Source: a virus | Strand: one strand, 5' to 3' | Length of the DNA stretch: 37,759 nucleotides | IMG/VR virus record: IMGVR_UViG_3300011445_000046 | Location: 1 to 37,759 of that record | Shown here: one piece after another, positions 13,448 through 19,999 of the stretch | How the letters are laid out: each line of letters starts with the position of its first letter | Position numbering within the stretch: position 1 is the first letter of the stretch | Program-made: the position numbers and the translations under genes | The notes under the pieces: model-generated | The model's database searches: none | What the model saw: only the letters and a program-made list of their open reading frames with translations | What the model was told of the DNA's origin: nothing

Positions 13448-13492
13448 TTTACGTTTGCCCTTTCCTTGTCGAGTATCGCCATAGCCAGCACA

Positions 13493-14410
13493 TCAGCCTT
13501 CATCCCAATCCACCTGTGCATCCTTATCGATCACACCCAACTCCTTCAACTGGCCCGCCACCCACTCGATACCCTTACGAGCCAACCTTGAAGGATCGGT
13601 CCCGAGGTTCTCACCGAACCAGTCACGGCCCAAATCGATTTCCAAATCGGCCCCAACCAGGTTGGCGTGACAAATCTTCTCAGGACGACCATAACCGTAG
13701 CCGTCCATAAACCCGAACTGTCTGCGAACCTGCGAGGACTCCATTTCTTCGGATGCGAAATACAATCTGCGCAGCCACGACGGGTTCCCGATCGCAAACT
13801 CGACCGCCGACTCATCCATGATTTCGCCTGCCGCATGCAACCTGACCAGCGTCGAATATCTGTTCACACCAGCCACCGTCAATCCGCCGCAAGTTTCCTC
13901 TGACCAAATCTCCAACTCGTACCCCAACAAGCTGAGTGCCCGCACAAGTGCGATCACAGCCTGTCCACGAACGAACAGATGCTCGGCTGCCACCGCGCCG
14001 CTGACCGAATGGCCGATCAGCAAACACAGGGCACGCCGCCTCACACTTTCCTCGTTCGGTGTCCACTCCATCATGTGCTCAGGTTCACCATCCAGATAGC
14101 GGGCGATATCAACCTCGTCGCCCGCCACGTTGTGGTGACGTTGTGCGTCGAAATCTACGAACTTGCGCAGCTTCGGCACTAACCCATCGAACACTGTCCG
14201 CAACCTGACAATCTTCGGATTCCAGCCGCCATACTTTGCGAACTGGACAGCCTGCTCATGTGAAACGGTACCCGCCCACCCGCCGTCACATGTGTGCGAT
14301 GCCCCCTCGGGATCGCCCCTCTCTGCGACCTTCAGAAACTGATGGATCGAATCGTACTGGCGAATAATGAAACCCGCCTCTGAACCTATCTTACGTAAAG
14401 CCACAACCAT
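13493..14410 (-). CDS. Partner protein of the CobS/MoxR-like ATPase
   Basis: 305 residues from the ATG at 14410, chosen because AGAAAGGA (part of the palindrome at 14415-14425) precedes it. N-terminal sequence D-S-I-H-Q-F-L-K-V-A-E-R-G-D-P-E-G and later H-E-Q-A-V-Q-F-A-K-Y-G-G-W are typical of a phage family regularly found next to MoxR/CobS-type ATPases. No catalytic motif seen. By analogy with CobS-CobT and MoxR-VWA pairs it may be the adaptor through which the ATPase remodels a substrate, but no metal-binding (MIDAS) motif is evident. Function unproven. Confidence 0.55.
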   Translation of the reverse strand: MVVALRKIGSEAGFIIRQYDSIHQFLKVAERGDPEGASHTCDGGWAGTVSHEQAVQFAKYGGWNPKIVRLRTVFDGLVPKLRKFVDFDAQRHHNVAGDEVDIARYLDGEPEHMMEWTPNEESVRRRALCLLIGHSVSGAVAAEHLFVRGQAVIALVRALSLLGYELEIWSEETCGGLTVAGVNRYSTLVRLHAAGEIMDESAVEFAIGNPSWLRRLYFASEEMESSQVRRQFGFMDGYGYGRPEKICHANLVGADLEIDLGRDWFGENLGTDPSRLARKGIEWVAGQLKELGVIDKDAQVDWDEG

Positions 14411-14414
14411 TTCC

Positions 14415-14425
14415 TTTCTGAGAAA
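14415..14425. promoter_or_regulatory. Palindromic operator-like site TTTCTGAGAAA
   Basis: Exact copy (CTTTCTGAGAAAG); its minus-strand right half AGAAAGG doubles as the ribosome-binding site of the 305-residue gene and lies 3 nt from a GC hairpin. Confidence 0.7.
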
Positions 14426-14428
14426 GTC

Positions 14429-14454
14429 CCCCACCCACCGAACGGTGGGTGGGG
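14429..14454. terminator. GC-rich hairpin before the 305-residue gene
   Basis: An 11-bp perfect stem (CCCCACCCACC / GGTGGGTGGGG) with a four-base loop, placed between the CobS-like gene and the next gene. No T run on the minus strand; probably attenuation or mRNA-end protection. Confidence 0.5.
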
Positions 14455-14491
14455 TATGTGCAACCCTGCACACGAACCCTAAATGAACACC

Positions 14492-14551
14492 CTAGCGGAT
14501 GATACCGTGACTGTAAAGCCACCAGTGCAGACGGTACAGCATCGCTCTCAC
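14492..14551 (-). CDS. Possible 19-residue peptide
   Basis: A GTG overlapping the CobS-like gene's stop (GTGA) opens MRAMLYRLHWWLYSHGIIR. The coupling pattern is the same as for the other microproteins, but the sequence is too short to judge. Aromatic and basic, possibly membrane-associated. Confidence 0.35.
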   Translation of the reverse strand: MRAMLYRLHWWLYSHGIIR

Positions 14552-15885
14552 CCCCGCCATCCTTGAACCTTCTCACGCTGATCGGGCGTCAACGGCCCCA
14601 TAAACGTCGCCTCCATCGCATCCTCCATCGAGAATGAACCATCCCCAGGTGCGATCAGACGGGCACCATTCAGGCTGTCTCGCATCGTGACGAAATGCTT
14701 GATCCGCAAATCGTCCACCGCCCTGCGGGCATGCCGCACCTTCGACAGCCAACGCTCGGCCAACTTCTGACCGATCAACGACTCGACCAGCAGCGTCTCC
14801 ATCGCCTCATCGGTGCCGATGTAGAACTTGACGAAACGGTTCAACGTCGCAGGGTCAAGCTTCTGACGGCCTGCGAACTCGGCAGTCGGCCCCGTACCGA
14901 ACGTGTTAGCCGTAGCCAAACAAACGAAATCCTGGTGTCGCATCATGACGCCGTCTGGGAATTCCATGAACCCGTTCGCCAAACCGCCGTTCAACACTGC
15001 GACGATCGCAGGGTTAGCGTTGTCCAACTCGTCCATCAACATCAGACCGCCATCCGAATACCTGTCACGATACACCGTGTGGACAATCTCACCCTGAGCG
15101 TTGCGGAACCCCAACAGCTTTGACTCGGTTGACATCGGACTAAACGACGTGACACCGAACGGGATGCTGAGCGCTTCGGACATTTGGTAACCCATGTGAG
15201 ACTTACCTGTTCCTGGCGGCCCCGCCAAATACACATTCAATCCTCGGGCGATGGCACTGATCACCTTGTCGAACATGAAATGGCGGGTATCGGGCAGTGT
15301 GCCAACCTTGCGGCCCGACAGCCTGAGTCCCGTACCGCCCGAACCTCCGCCGCCCACGATCACACGACGGGCGTAATCGACCCCTTGAATCACACGGGCT
15401 TCTGCGATCTGTACGACACGGGGACGATACAGCGACCACAGGTCGTCAGCCAAAGCGTGATCGAACGGGTCGCCTTCACCTTCGCTTTCTGAGAAAGTCA
15501 ACGACTGCTCGCCTTCGGACTCCTGCTCGCCTTCGGCTTCGTCCTGCTCATCGCCCTGATCATCGGACTCATCATCATCATCGGACTCATCATCGCCGTC
15601 GCCTTCATCGCCGCCGTCCGAGTCTTGCTCATCCTCCGATTCCCAGCCGTCGTCATCACCCGATTCGTCCTGTTCGTCGCCACCCTTCGGTCCTGCGGGG
15701 CGGGTGCGGAACAGGATATCGGGTGAAGCCTGACAATTGACACAGACATCGCCGCCGTGTATCGCCCGTCTGGCGGCGATCATGTCTTCGACCGTCCAGT
15801 CAACATAATCTAGAACGTCACCGTCGTCGGTGTAACCGACGACGGTGTTAGCCAACTCTGACCAGCGAAACGAAACAATGCTCAT
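14548..15885 (-). CDS. CobS/MoxR-like AAA+ ATPase with acidic linker
   Basis: 445 residues from the ATG at 15885 (AAAGGGGAA upstream). Residues ~70-140 are an almost pure Asp/Glu/Ser/Gly linker containing a palindrome copy. The AAA+ domain follows: Walker A A-G-P-P-G-T-G-K-S near 221-229, Walker B L-M-L-M-D-E-L-D near 281-288, sensor 1 C-L-A-T-A-N-T-F. The N-terminal ~65 residues include C-V-N-C. Such ATPases act with a partner to remodel proteins or insert metal cofactors; in phages they are frequent but of unknown purpose. It is preceded by a strong promoter with a 24-bp palindrome near the start point, and followed by its likely partner. Confidence 0.8.
   Translation of the reverse strand: MSIVSFRWSELANTVVGYTDDGDVLDYVDWTVEDMIAARRAIHGGDVCVNCQASPDILFRTRPAGPKGGDEQDESGDDDGWESEDEQDSDGGDEGDGDDESDDDDESDDQGDEQDEAEGEQESEGEQSLTFSESEGEGDPFDHALADDLWSLYRPRVVQIAEARVIQGVDYARRVIVGGGGSGGTGLRLSGRKVGTLPDTRHFMFDKVISAIARGLNVYLAGPPGTGKSHMGYQMSEALSIPFGVTSFSPMSTESKLLGFRNAQGEIVHTVYRDRYSDGGLMLMDELDNANPAIVAVLNGGLANGFMEFPDGVMMRHQDFVCLATANTFGTGPTAEFAGRQKLDPATLNRFVKFYIGTDEAMETLLVESLIGQKLAERWLSKVRHARRAVDDLRIKHFVTMRDSLNGARLIAPGDGSFSMEDAMEATFMGPLTPDQREKVQGWRG
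15486..15496. promoter_or_regulatory. Palindromic operator-like site TTTCTGAGAAA
   Basis: Exact copy (CTTTCTGAGAAAG) inside the acidic-linker coding region of the CobS-like gene. Confidence 0.55.
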
Positions 15886-15953
15886 CACGATTCCCCTTTC
15901 TAAGGGTGGTTTGGTTGTGTGCTTTGGGTTGCCTAGTCGCCGCACGGGTGCGT

Positions 15954-15977
15954 CCGATGAGCGATATCGCTCATCGG
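15954..15977. promoter_or_regulatory. 24-bp perfect palindrome, probable operator
   Basis: Arms CCGATGAGCGAT / ATCGCTCATCGG, immediately downstream of the -10 of the leftward promoter at 15981-16009, i.e. over the expected transcription start. This placement suits a repressor site or a 5'-end RNA hairpin. Confidence 0.6.
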
Positions 15978-15980
15978 CAT

Positions 15981-16009
15981 AGTGTGACAGAAACGACCCC
16001 GTCTGTCAA
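15981..16009 (-). promoter_or_regulatory. Sigma70-type promoter (TTGACA-17-CACACT)
   Basis: Minus strand TTGACA (16009-16004), 17-nt spacer, CACACT (15986-15981). It drives the CobS-like ATPase and genes beyond. The hexamers are nearly the same as those at 11786-11814. Confidence 0.7.
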
Positions 16010-16021
16010 GTCGGGCATTAC

Positions 16022-16336
16022 TCAGGACTCGTCGCACATGTTCCATGGGTCATCGCTGATCTGGAACCGCTGAATCACACGACCCAAATGCAGTTCGGTC
16101 ACCGAATCAGAATCATCGACGTTCCCTGACGCGTAGGTCGGACCTGACACGTAGGTCGGAGAGGACAGGGTAAACCATTTCACCAACTCTGGAACATCGC
16201 CTAACGCCAGGTTCGCCACAATACCCATAGCGACCAACTGACAGCGGTTGGCGTCCTGTTCGATGATCAGCGCCGAATGGATGCGTTCCATCCCTGTCTC
16301 GGTGATCACTTCGGCATCGAATTGTGCAATCATCAT
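16022..16336 (-). CDS. Hypothetical protein
   Basis: 104 residues beginning MMIAQFDAEVITETG, with GAAAGGA upstream; longer in-frame extension upstream is non-coding in character. Helical middle (NRCQLVAMGIVANLALGDVPELVKWF). It contains an imperfect internal duplication TYVSG-P-TYASG. Its codons for EVITETG carry a 17-nt copy of half of the large palindrome at 16477-16502. Function unknown. Confidence 0.6.
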   Translation of the reverse strand: MMIAQFDAEVITETGMERIHSALIIEQDANRCQLVAMGIVANLALGDVPELVKWFTLSSPTYVSGPTYASGNVDDSDSVTELHLGRVIQRFQISDDPWNMCDES

Positions 16337-16380
16337 CACGTAATTCCTTTCATTTCGTTGTTGAGATTGACCAGGGAAAG

Positions 16381-16438
16381 TGGCAAACCACGGTATCGAA
16401 CCGTGCACAATCTGTTTGTGCCGCACCTGCGGAATGCC
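16381..16438 (-). ncRNA. 58-nt tRNA-like mini-cloverleaf
   Basis: Minus strand: closing stem TGGCA/TGCCA, a CCGC-AGGT-GCGG hairpin, a GCACA/TGTGC hairpin with a 7-nt loop AACAGAT, and an ACGG-TTCGATA-CCGT arm identical in style to a tRNA T-arm, ending in an encoded CCA. It is ~15 nt shorter than any normal tRNA, and position 33 is A, so it is not a functional canonical tRNA. It lies upstream of the 104-residue gene. Confidence 0.4.
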
Positions 16439-16441
16439 AAG

Positions 16442-16468
16442 CCCGACCCTTTCTAAGAAAGGGTCGGG
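16442..16468. promoter_or_regulatory. 27-bp palindrome built on the TTTCTAAGAAA operator
   Basis: Perfect 13-bp arms CCCGACCCTTTCT / AGAAAGGGTCGGG around a single A. The core at 16450-16460 is an exact copy of the recurring site; the extension makes a potential RNA hairpin. Confidence 0.65.
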
Positions 16469-16476
16469 AAACCCCC

Positions 16477-16502
16477 CTGTCTCGGTGATCACCGAGACAG
16501 GT
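16477..16502. terminator. 26-bp perfect palindrome at the end of a micro-gene
   Basis: Arms CCTGTCTCGGTGA / TCACCGAGACAGG. The stop codon of the 27-residue membrane peptide lies at its centre. Half of it (CCTGTCTCGGTGATCAC) is repeated at 16293-16309. Confidence 0.5.
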
Positions 16503-16572
16503 TCACCAGCGACACCACGAGGACCACCCACAGCATCACAAACACTGCGAGGAACAGAATCGCTGCCCTCAC
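16489..16572 (-). CDS. 27-residue single-helix membrane peptide
   Basis: A GTG overlapping the upstream stop (GTGA) opens a peptide starting MRAAILFLAVFVMLW and ending VNLSR: one hydrophobic helix bounded by arginines. Coupled to the 223-residue gene; the stop lies in the centre of a large palindrome. Likely inserted in the host membrane; role unknown. Confidence 0.6.
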   Translation of the reverse strand: MRAAILFLAVFVMLWVVLVVSLVNLSR

Positions 16573-17240
16573 TTGAACACCTGACCGAACAGATGTGAAA
16601 CCGTACCGACCGCCACACCATGCTTCTCAGCGTACTGACGGATCATCATCAACTGCGACAGAATGAACGCCTCAGCATCCCCAGGAGTCGGCTCATCATC
16701 GGCCCCACCATCATCCTCAGGAGTCGCCTCCACAATCTCGGAGTCATGCAACTTCTTACCCTTAGCAATCGAATAGAAAGTGGCAGCCCCACCGAACACC
16801 ATGAAAGCATCCTTTACAGCCTTAACCTTCTCGTCGCCATCCGTCGAATTCAACCCCTGACAGATAGCCAGAAACCCAGGCGACTTGACACCAGCATCAA
16901 CCTGCAAACCGTGATACCGTTTCACACGGTTCACCATCGCCTCCATATCGGCATCCACCGAATCTTCGGTGCCCCTGGCAGCATACGCCAGAACCTGACC
17001 GACCGTCTTGTAGCGGGAAGCTGAACCGCCAGGAGCGACACCCTCCGACTCACACTCGGAAGAAGTCAACCCGAGACGGGCGATCCCGACCGACAGAATG
17101 TAGCCGTTCGCCCCAACCCTCGCAGCCGTCTTCATCTGCAAACCCGTCATCGACTTACCTAGAGCAATGATACCCTTAAGGGTTTCCTCATCGTTAGTCA
17201 TGTCGATGACAGCAATATCGTTCTTACCAAATTCGGCCAT
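16569..17240 (-). CDS. Hypothetical protein of the first leftward cassette
   Basis: 223 residues starting MAEFGKNDIAVIDM after AAAGGTGAGAG. Mixed helices (VGQVLAYAARGTEDSVDADMEAMVNRV), an acidic stretch near 185 (PEDDGGADDEPTPGD), and a C-terminal helix pair. No recognised motif or family. It is near the start of the leftward transcript, a usual place for early host-takeover proteins, which is only a positional hint. Confidence 0.6.
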   Translation of the reverse strand: MAEFGKNDIAVIDMTNDEETLKGIIALGKSMTGLQMKTAARVGANGYILSVGIARLGLTSSECESEGVAPGGSASRYKTVGQVLAYAARGTEDSVDADMEAMVNRVKRYHGLQVDAGVKSPGFLAICQGLNSTDGDEKVKAVKDAFMVFGGAATFYSIAKGKKLHDSEIVEATPEDDGGADDEPTPGDAEAFILSQLMMIRQYAEKHGVAVGTVSHLFGQVFK

Positions 17241-17267
17241 TGCTCTCACCTTTCGTTGTTTGTGGAC

Positions 17268-17278
17268 TTTCTAAGAAA
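17268..17278. promoter_or_regulatory. Palindromic operator-like site TTTCTAAGAAA
   Basis: Exact copy 28 nt upstream of the 223-residue gene start. Confidence 0.65.
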
Positions 17279-17311
17279 CTTGCGAATTCTGCCAGTAGGC
17301 ATTATCCCCTA

Positions 17312-17336
17312 CCCATCGGGCCGTTATCCCGATGGG
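17312..17336. terminator. Hairpin CCCATCGGG / CCCGATGGG
   Basis: A 9-bp perfect stem with a 7-nt loop, extended by a CCCTA/TAGGG pairing outside. It overlaps the 3' end of a possible 37-residue membrane peptide and precedes the next gene. Confidence 0.45.
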
Positions 17337-17437
17337 CTAGGGTAACGCTGACTAGCTTTGTTAGCTATCCAGGCCAGATGCCCGATAGTAGCAACGGCGA
17401 GTAGCATCACTGTCGCCGTTATTCCCATCGGTGACAC
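17324..17437 (-). CDS. Possible 37-residue membrane peptide
   Basis: GTG start (ATG at 17428 possible). The peptide begins MSPMGITATVMLLAVATIG and continues HLAWIANKASQRY: one hydrophobic helix and a basic tail. No ribosome-binding site is obvious. An alternative frame from the ATG at 17459 (TGATG-coupled to the upstream gene) gives a 31-residue polar peptide instead. Confidence 0.35.
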   Translation of the reverse strand: MSPMGITATVMLLAVATIGHLAWIANKASQRYPSPSG

Positions 17438-17455
17438 TGACAGTCTTACGTGACA

Positions 17456-17647
17456 TCACTCACCGCCAAACGTGGCGTCGAAATGACGGACCGCTGACGG
17501 CAGATCAGCAAGCGTGATCGGGACACGACGCCCAGAATACTGACGAACATACGGACGGAAACCCGAACGGTCAGCGTGCGATGGCCGAACCACATAAGCG
17601 TTCGACAGAACCTCCGACGTAGCGGGAACCGATGAATGAACCAACAT
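17456..17647 (-). CDS. First leftward gene, small basic protein
   Basis: 63 residues starting MLVHSSVPATSEVL; GAGGGG four nt ahead of the ATG at 17647 decides the start over the ATG at 17659. It is Arg/Tyr/Pro-rich (RPSHADRSGFRPYVRQYSGRR). It is the first leftward gene after the divergent centre, so it is probably expressed early. No recognised family. Confidence 0.6.
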   Translation of the reverse strand: MLVHSSVPATSEVLSNAYVVRPSHADRSGFRPYVRQYSGRRVPITLADLPSAVRHFDATFGGE

Positions 17648-17685
17648 GATACCCCTCATTTCGTTTGTGGATTGATAGAACACGA

Positions 17686-17716
17686 CAACGCACGGCCGAT
17701 AATCGGCCGTGCGTTG
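17686..17716. promoter_or_regulatory. 31-bp perfect inverted repeat at the start of the leftward block
   Basis: Arms CAACGCACGGCCGAT / ATCGGCCGTGCGTTG around one A, 39 nt upstream of the first leftward gene. It is either an operator or an RNA hairpin in the 5' leader. Confidence 0.6.
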
Positions 17717-18303
17717 CTAATTCCCACAATTCACCCTAGCGAATTTGACTGCCCGCTAGCGATGCTCACCATAAAGCCAAATAACGTTCACCCCATATGG
17801 TGGCTAGGCAAACGTTCATAAGGTTTCTCACCTCGTCTACCCCACTCGGCACTAACTAGGCGCACACGCAAGGCTACGACTGGATACGTAGTCTGCCCTA
17901 GCTGTCAGATAGTGGATAGCGTGACTTGATTCATCTGCCATAGCCCTTCGCATCACGAGCGATCTATTAGTTTAGGGTGCAGCACGGACCATTGTAGGAA
18001 TGCACTCAACACACGAGAATGTGGACACACTCAACTACAGAACCGAATCGGAAACCTCCACCACTACACCTACCTTTCTCCCCTACTGGCAGCACACTCG
18101 CAAGAGTGTCCCCATCGGGAGCCTAGATACGGTGCGTGGCTTCGCTGAATCACGGACCTCCACCAGGCTTCGACCGTTCCCCTTGTGTAGCGCAGGGTTC
18201 GGAGGCTTCGCCAGTGGCTAGCTGTCGGCCGCTCACCCGATCCGTGTAGCTCAAGGGGTATTGCGATGACGACTGCACCGTACCAAACACTGTCAATAGA
18301 ACA

Positions 18304-18314
18304 TTTCTCAGAAA
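18304..18314. promoter_or_regulatory. Palindromic operator-like site TTTCTCAGAAA in the divergent centre
   Basis: Exact copy next to the iterons and DnaA-box-like sites. Confidence 0.65.
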
Positions 18315-18318
18315 CCAC

Positions 18319-18395
18319 ATATCCACAACCAAACCACAACCAAACCACCAGCTAGAACGATTGTTTGGAAACTTTCCCACAACCCCTGTGGATAA
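18319..18395. other. Putative replication origin: DnaA boxes and iterons
   Basis: 18387-18395 reads TGTGGATAA, the complement of the perfect DnaA box TTATCCACA. 18319-18327 is ATATCCACA, one mismatch away. Between them lie two tandem CCACAACCAAA units plus a partial third (18323-18348). AT-rich sequence with several inverted repeats follows to 18670. This arrangement fits a phage origin using host DnaA, though two boxes alone are weak evidence. Confidence 0.45.
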
Positions 18396-18855
18396 GCCAA
18401 CCCTGGAAAGCTGCACACCGATTAGCAGGTTTAACAACACCTGCTAAACCTCGGCCCTCAGTAGAATGGAGCGCTCTAACAAACACATGTTCGGGGAGCC
18501 AAGCATCACCCCCATTCGTTACTTGTATTCTACTTGTATTCCATCACCGTTTCTGCATAAACATGCAGCTTACTGTATGGGATTGTCAAGTATGCATGCT
18601 TATTGTGTATAGTTAGGTGAGCTTAACAGAGACTATAGCCATGTATGGGCTGCAAATATTAGGCTGGCCTAACAAACAAACACAAGCCAACCTGACAACA
18701 ACAGCCAAGGGGGGTATACAGGGGATACGCCCCCCACACCTATATATGGTTGTTGGTGGTTCGGTACATGTGCTTGTGTGTATGATTCCTACAGTTGAGC
18801 TTTGGTTTTGTTTGTGAGTTTCGGTATGATTCCTGGCGGGTTGGGTATAAAAAGG

Positions 18856-18875
18856 CCCCCTGCTCACGCAGGGGG
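18856..18875 (+). terminator. Tandem hairpin 1
   Basis: CCCCCTGC-TCAC-GCAGGGGG followed by TTT, preceded by an A run, so it could terminate in either direction. First of four hairpins in 180 nt. Confidence 0.75.
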
Positions 18876-18909
18876 TTTGCGGGTTGGTTTGGTTTTTACG
18901 CAAAAGGTT

Positions 18910-18931
18910 GGGGCTTTCGCTGGAAAGCCCC
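18910..18931 (+). terminator. Tandem hairpin 2
   Basis: GGGGCTTTC-GCTG-GAAAGCCCC followed by a T/G-rich tail. Confidence 0.65.
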
Positions 18932-18963
18932 TGTTGTGTTTGTTTGGTTAAACGCATTGTTGC

Positions 18964-18986
18964 GGCGGAACGCTTTGCGTTCCGCC
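18964..18986 (+). terminator. Tandem hairpin 3
   Basis: GGCGGAACGC-TTT-GCGTTCCGCC followed by TAGTTT. Confidence 0.65.
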
Positions 18987-19008
18987 TAGTTTAAGCTTGG
19001 CTTGGTTT

Positions 19009-19035
19009 GAACGAACCACGTCTAGTGGTTCGTTC
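19009..19035 (+). terminator. Tandem hairpin 4
   Basis: GAACGAACCAC-GTCTA-GTGGTTCGTTC, 11-bp stem, followed by CTGTTTGGCTTTGTTTTG. Confidence 0.65.
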
Positions 19036-19203
19036 TGTTTGGCTTTGTTTTGTTGGGCCTCACTTCTCTTCGTTCGTTCGGCCATGTCTACACCCCTATC
19101 CCCCCCGTAGGTCCCCCTTCCCCCGAAGGTGTCCCTTTTAGTATTGCAGAAAGTGTACCAGCCGCAGGTCAGAGGATACTTTTCACAAGTGCACAAAGTC
19201 GGG

Positions 19204-19230
19204 TGATACGGTTTTCGCTACCTATAGGGA
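19204..19230 (+). promoter_or_regulatory. Late promoter-like element (copy 1)
   Basis: TGATACGG-TTTTCGC-TACC-TATAGGGA, 21 nt before the terminase small-subunit gene. It shares TGnTAC, TTTTCGC and TATAGGGA in the same order with the element at 27173-27200. It looks like a start site for a phage-specific holoenzyme. A third partial copy (GGATACTTTTC) is at 19175. Confidence 0.55.
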
Positions 19231-19251
19231 GATTTTTGCAATGGAGTTTGC

Positions 19252-19863
19252 ATGAGTGACGATGAGGTAACCGAAGGTCAGGTTGTTGCTGTGAGGAACA
19301 AGGGGGGGCGTCCGACGAAGGCGGCCACCCAGAAGCGGATCAGGGAGTTGAACGAGAAGCAGTTGTTGTATGTGAATTGGATTGCTTCGCCGCCGATGGT
19401 TCGTAAGCCTGCGACGGCGAAAGATTTGGCTGCGTTTCTTGATGTGCATGAGGCGACGTTGTGGCGGTGGGGTCAGGACCCCCAGATTGCTTTAGCTGCC
19501 CGCTACGTTGCGCTACAACGCTCGGGGGACCCACATAGGGTATCGGTGGCACTGGATTTTCTTTACGGGCATTTCAGCGGCGAATACGAGGATCGTGAGT
19601 TTGCGTTGAAGTGTGTGAAGGAGTGGTTGAAGGCGGTGGGTGTGCATGACACGTTCAAGGTGTCGTCTGAGTTGTTGGGTGTGGAGTATCAGGACGATTT
19701 GGATTTGTCGCAGCTTTCGGATGACGAGTTGTGGGATTTGCAGAAGAAATATGAGGCGGCTGTGGCGGGGGGCGGTCTATTTGAGTTGGCGAGCGGAGTC
19801 GATCCTGTGGACGAAGCTGCGGGCATTCAGGATTTCTCAGAAAAGGTGACTGGCGATGAGTGA
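19252..19863 (+). CDS. terS: Terminase small subunit
   Basis: 203 residues. The N-terminal part is basic (NKGGRPTKAATQKRIREL), followed by a helix-turn-helix-like segment (ATAKDLAAFLDVHEATLWRWGQDP) as in small terminases that recognise packaging sites. The C-terminus is acidic. Gene order (two genes before the portal, just before the large subunit) supports the call. Its last codons contain a palindrome copy (19833-19843). Confidence 0.75.
   Translation: MSDDEVTEGQVVAVRNKGGRPTKAATQKRIRELNEKQLLYVNWIASPPMVRKPATAKDLAAFLDVHEATLWRWGQDPQIALAARYVALQRSGDPHRVSVALDFLYGHFSGEYEDREFALKCVKEWLKAVGVHDTFKVSSELLGVEYQDDLDLSQLSDDELWDLQKKYEAAVAGGGLFELASGVDPVDEAAGIQDFSEKVTGDE
19833..19843. promoter_or_regulatory. 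Palindromic operator-like site TTTCTCAGAAA
   Basis: Exact copy near the end of terS; the following AAAAGGTG serves as ribosome-binding sequence for the 47-residue gene. Confidence 0.6.
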
Positions 19864-19999
19864 TAAGCCTCCTGCGGGGTATCGTTGGTGGTATTCGACG
19901 TTTGTCCCCGATCCTGGTTCTAGGTATGGTTGGCATATCAAGGTTTACAAGAATTGGGAGGGTCGCCAGTGGGCGACCCGAAGTTGGGGTTCCAGGTGA
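19856..19999 (+). CDS. 47-residue protein nested between the terminase genes
   Basis: ATG overlaps the terS stop by 8 nt, and the gene overlaps the large-subunit start by 31 nt. Sequence MSDKPPAGYRWWYSTFVPDPGSRYGWHIKVYKNWEGRQWATRSWGSR, split here as N-half (to GSRYGW) and C-half (HIKVYKNWEG onward), is strikingly rich in Trp, Tyr and Arg. It may be a small beta protein that assists packaging. Coding potential and coupling support it; no family recognised. Confidence 0.6.
   Translation: MSDKPPAGYRWWYSTFVPDPGSRYGWHIKVYKNWEGRQWATRSWGSR

Larger units (their letters stand above)
17717..18855. other. Non-coding divergent centre
   Basis: About 1.1 kb with no believable gene. It holds a TTTCTCAGAAA site, iterons and DnaA-box-like sites (18304-18395), an AGCAGGT/ACCTGCT hairpin (about 18424-18445), a tandem TACTTGTATTC repeat (about 18520-18541), the inverted repeat CTGCAT-AAAC-ATGCAG (about 18553-18568), a near-palindrome around ATGCAT (about 18588-18602) within a possible TTGTCA/TATAGT rightward promoter, and TTAGGC-TG-GCCTAA (18659-18672). 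A 66-codon rightward frame at 18617-18817 has unnatural composition and no ribosome-binding site. Confidence 0.5.

Noticed and set aside
18268-18296. Minus-strand TTGACA near 18296 as leftward promoter
   Set aside because: No acceptable -10 at 16-18 nt.
18323-18348. Possible CRISPR-like repeats
   Set aside because: Only two short tandem units without spacers; better explained as iterons. The Cas4-like gene is a stand-alone nuclease.
18659-18672. TTAGGC-TG-GCCTAA resembling a DtxR/IdeR iron box
   Set aside because: Too short and missing the central symmetric bases of the 19-bp box; no context for iron control.
18617-18817. 66-codon rightward frame in the divergent centre
   Set aside because: No ribosome-binding site, composition unlike neighbours, overlaps repeats.
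19221-19232. Eleven bases identical to the T7 promoter initiation region (CTATAGGGAGA)
   Set aside because: The -17 to -6 recognition half does not match and no single-subunit RNA polymerase gene is visible; kept only as part of the shared late element.
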